Shown here: in pieces, positions 62,301-64,000 of the stretch | Numbering within the stretch: the first letter of the stretch is position 1 | How the letters are laid out: each line of letters starts with the position of its first letter | DNA from: Paragordius varius | Taxonomy: Eukaryota; Nematomorpha | NCBI GenBank assembly: GCA_964247055.1 | Contig: OZ176055.1 | Location: 7,068,001 to 7,132,000 of the forward strand | DNA length: 64,000 nucleotides | Direction: 5' to 3' | Program-made: the position numbers and the translations under genes | The notes under the pieces: model-generated | Seen by the model: only the letters and a program-made list of their open reading frames with translations | What the model was told of the DNA's origin: nothing | Databases searched by the model: none

Positions 62301-64000
62301 TAATATTTTAATGTTGCCAACAATCAACCATATATTATTAAGAATCAAATAATATTCTCAACAATCAAATAATATTACCCAATAATATTTTAATGTTGCC
62401 AACAATCAACCATATATTATTAAGAATCAAATAATATTCTCAACAATAAAATAATATTACCCAATAATATTTTAATGTTGCCAACAATCAACCATATATT
62501 ATTAAGAATCAAATAATATTCTCAACAATAAAATAATATTACCCAATAATATTTTAATGTTGCCAACAATCAACCATATATTATTAAGAATCAAATAATA
62601 TTCTCAACAATCAAATAATATTACCCAATAATATTTTAATGTTGCCAACAATCAACCATATATTCTCAACAATCAAATAATATTCCCAACAATCAAATAA
62701 TATTACCCAATAATATTTTAATGTTGCCAACAATCAACCATATATTATTAAGAATCAAATAATATTCTCAACAATAAAATAATATTACCCAATAATATTT
62801 TAATGTTGCCAACAATCAACCATATATTATTAAGAATCAAATAATATTCTCAACAATAAAATAATATTACCCAATAATATTTTAATGTTGCCAACAATCA
62901 ACCATATATTATTAAGAATCAAATAATATTCTCAACAATCAAATAATAATACCCAATAATATTTTAATGTTGCCAACAATCAACCATATATTCTCAACAA
63001 TCAAATAATATTCTCAACAATCAAATGATATTACCCAATAATATTTTAATGTTGCCAACAATCAACCATATATTATTAAGAATCAAATAATATTCTCAAC
63101 AATCAAATAATATTACCCAATAATATTTTAATGTTGCCAACAATCAACCATATATTATTAAGAATCAAATAATATTCTCAACAATCAAATAATATTACCC
63201 AATAATATAATGTTTCCAACAAACAACCATATATTATTAAGAATCAAATAATATTACCCAATAATATTTTAAGGTTGCCAACAATCAACCATATATTATT
63301 AAGAATCAAATAATATTCTCAACAATCAAATAATATTACCCAATAATATTTTAATGTTGCCAACAATCAACCATATATTATTAAGAATCAAATAATATTC
63401 TCAACAATCAAATAATATTACCCAATAATATTTTAATGTTGCCAACAATCAACCATATATTATTAACAATCAAATAATATTACCCAATAATATTTTAATG
63501 TTGCCAACAATCAACCATATATTATCAACAATCAAATAATATTCTCAACAGTCAAATAATATTACCCAATAATATTTTAATGTTTCCAACAAACAACCAT
63601 ATATTATTAAGAATCAAATAATATTCTCAACAATCAAATAATATTACCCAATAATATTTTAATGTTGCCAACAATCAACCATATATTATCAACAATCAAA
63701 TAATATTATCAACAATCAAATAATATTACCCAATGATATTTAAATGTTGCCAACAATCAACCATATATTATTAACAATCAAATAATATTCTCAACAATAA
63801 AATAATATTACCCAATAATATTTTAATGTTGCCAACAATCAACCATATATTATTAAGAATCAAATAATATTCTCAACAATAAAATAATATTACCCAATAA
63901 TATTTTAATGTTGCCAACAATCAACCATATATTATTAAGAATCAAATAATATTCTCAACAATCAAATAATATTACCCAATAATATTTTAATGTTGCCAAC
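59320..64000. repeat. Satellite subfamily B, more homogeneous
   Basis: Monomers begin TTGCCAACAATCAACC, with TATTATTAAGAATCAAATAA in the middle and CTCAACAATCAAATAATATT before the end block. A-type monomers are interspersed singly. A distinctive variant (AATCATATAATATTC) occurs at 61851 and 62261, exactly 410 bp or five monomers apart, with matching neighbours, which shows a recent block duplication. Confidence 0.82.

Larger units (their letters stand above)
53147..64000. repeat. 82-bp AT-rich tandem satellite array, continues past the window
   Basis: About 130 tandem copies of an 82-bp monomer run to the right edge without interruption. Each monomer contains three related sub-blocks that start CAACAATCAA: one leads to CCATATATT, one to ATAATATTC, and one to a AATTATTA.CCAATAATATTTTAATG-type end. 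The left edge (53147-53640) is irregular and eroded. Copies become more regular to the right. The array is AT-rich and codes for nothing: periodic ORFs on the - strand arise only where some monomers are 81 bp. A centromeric, pericentromeric or other heterochromatic role is an inference from size and composition. Confidence 0.96.

Noticed and set aside
53147-64000. CRISPR-like regular repeat array
   Set aside because: There are no unique spacers, the whole monomer is conserved, and the host is an animal. It is a tandem satellite.

Overview
The window is strongly A+T-rich animal DNA with spliced genes, abundant non-autonomous transposons and a large satellite. It holds four recognisable host genes, all on the + strand: a Gbx-type homeobox gene (13419-14897, no intron in the ORF), a lachesin-like cell-adhesion gene with three Ig domains (22762-24600, six exons), an HMBOX-class homeobox gene (38105-40018, four exons) and a class I Rab11-FIP gene (45341-51013, nine exons). 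Splice phases in my gene models are consistent throughout: the three spliced models give 333, 500 and 735 codons with no remainder. The gene set indicates a bilaterian invertebrate, but I cannot place the species. Four of the introns are only 22, 23, 25 and 28 nt long. Introns that short are known in few animals, dicyemid mesozoans being the best-known case, so a dicyemid or another derived parasitic lineage is a guess to be tested.

Layout: 1-2600 holds a heavily degraded Ty3/gypsy relic. From 3 to 13 kb there is mostly AT-rich spacer with a LINE fragment nested in an inverted-repeat element, plus piggyBac-like, hAT-like and mariner-type miniature elements. Gbx lies at 13.4-14.9 kb. Spacer with several copies of one hAT-like miniature family and a mariner transposase relic fills 15-22 kb. 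Lachesin is at 22.8-24.6 kb. After a LINE relic comes a young Ty3/gypsy element (28198-32738, - strand) with two 297-bp LTRs that look identical and a 5-bp target duplication. The HMBOX-class gene follows at 38.1-40.0 kb. Two long foldback (inverted-repeat) elements then fill 41.3-45.2 kb, ending about 190 bp before the start codon of the Rab11-FIP gene.

From 53147 to the right edge (at least 10.8 kb) the window is an uninterrupted tandem array of an 82-bp AT-rich monomer, roughly 130 copies. The left edge of the array is degenerate, the middle shows a higher-order period of about 2.1-2.2 kb, and the right part is a separate, more homogeneous subfamily. This is a candidate centromeric or heterochromatic satellite.

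The four host genes do not form a pathway: two are developmental transcription factors, one is a surface adhesion protein and one is a recycling-endosome adaptor. The points most worth following are the ultra-short introns, the satellite organisation and the foldback/TTAA element family that has colonised introns and promoter-proximal DNA.
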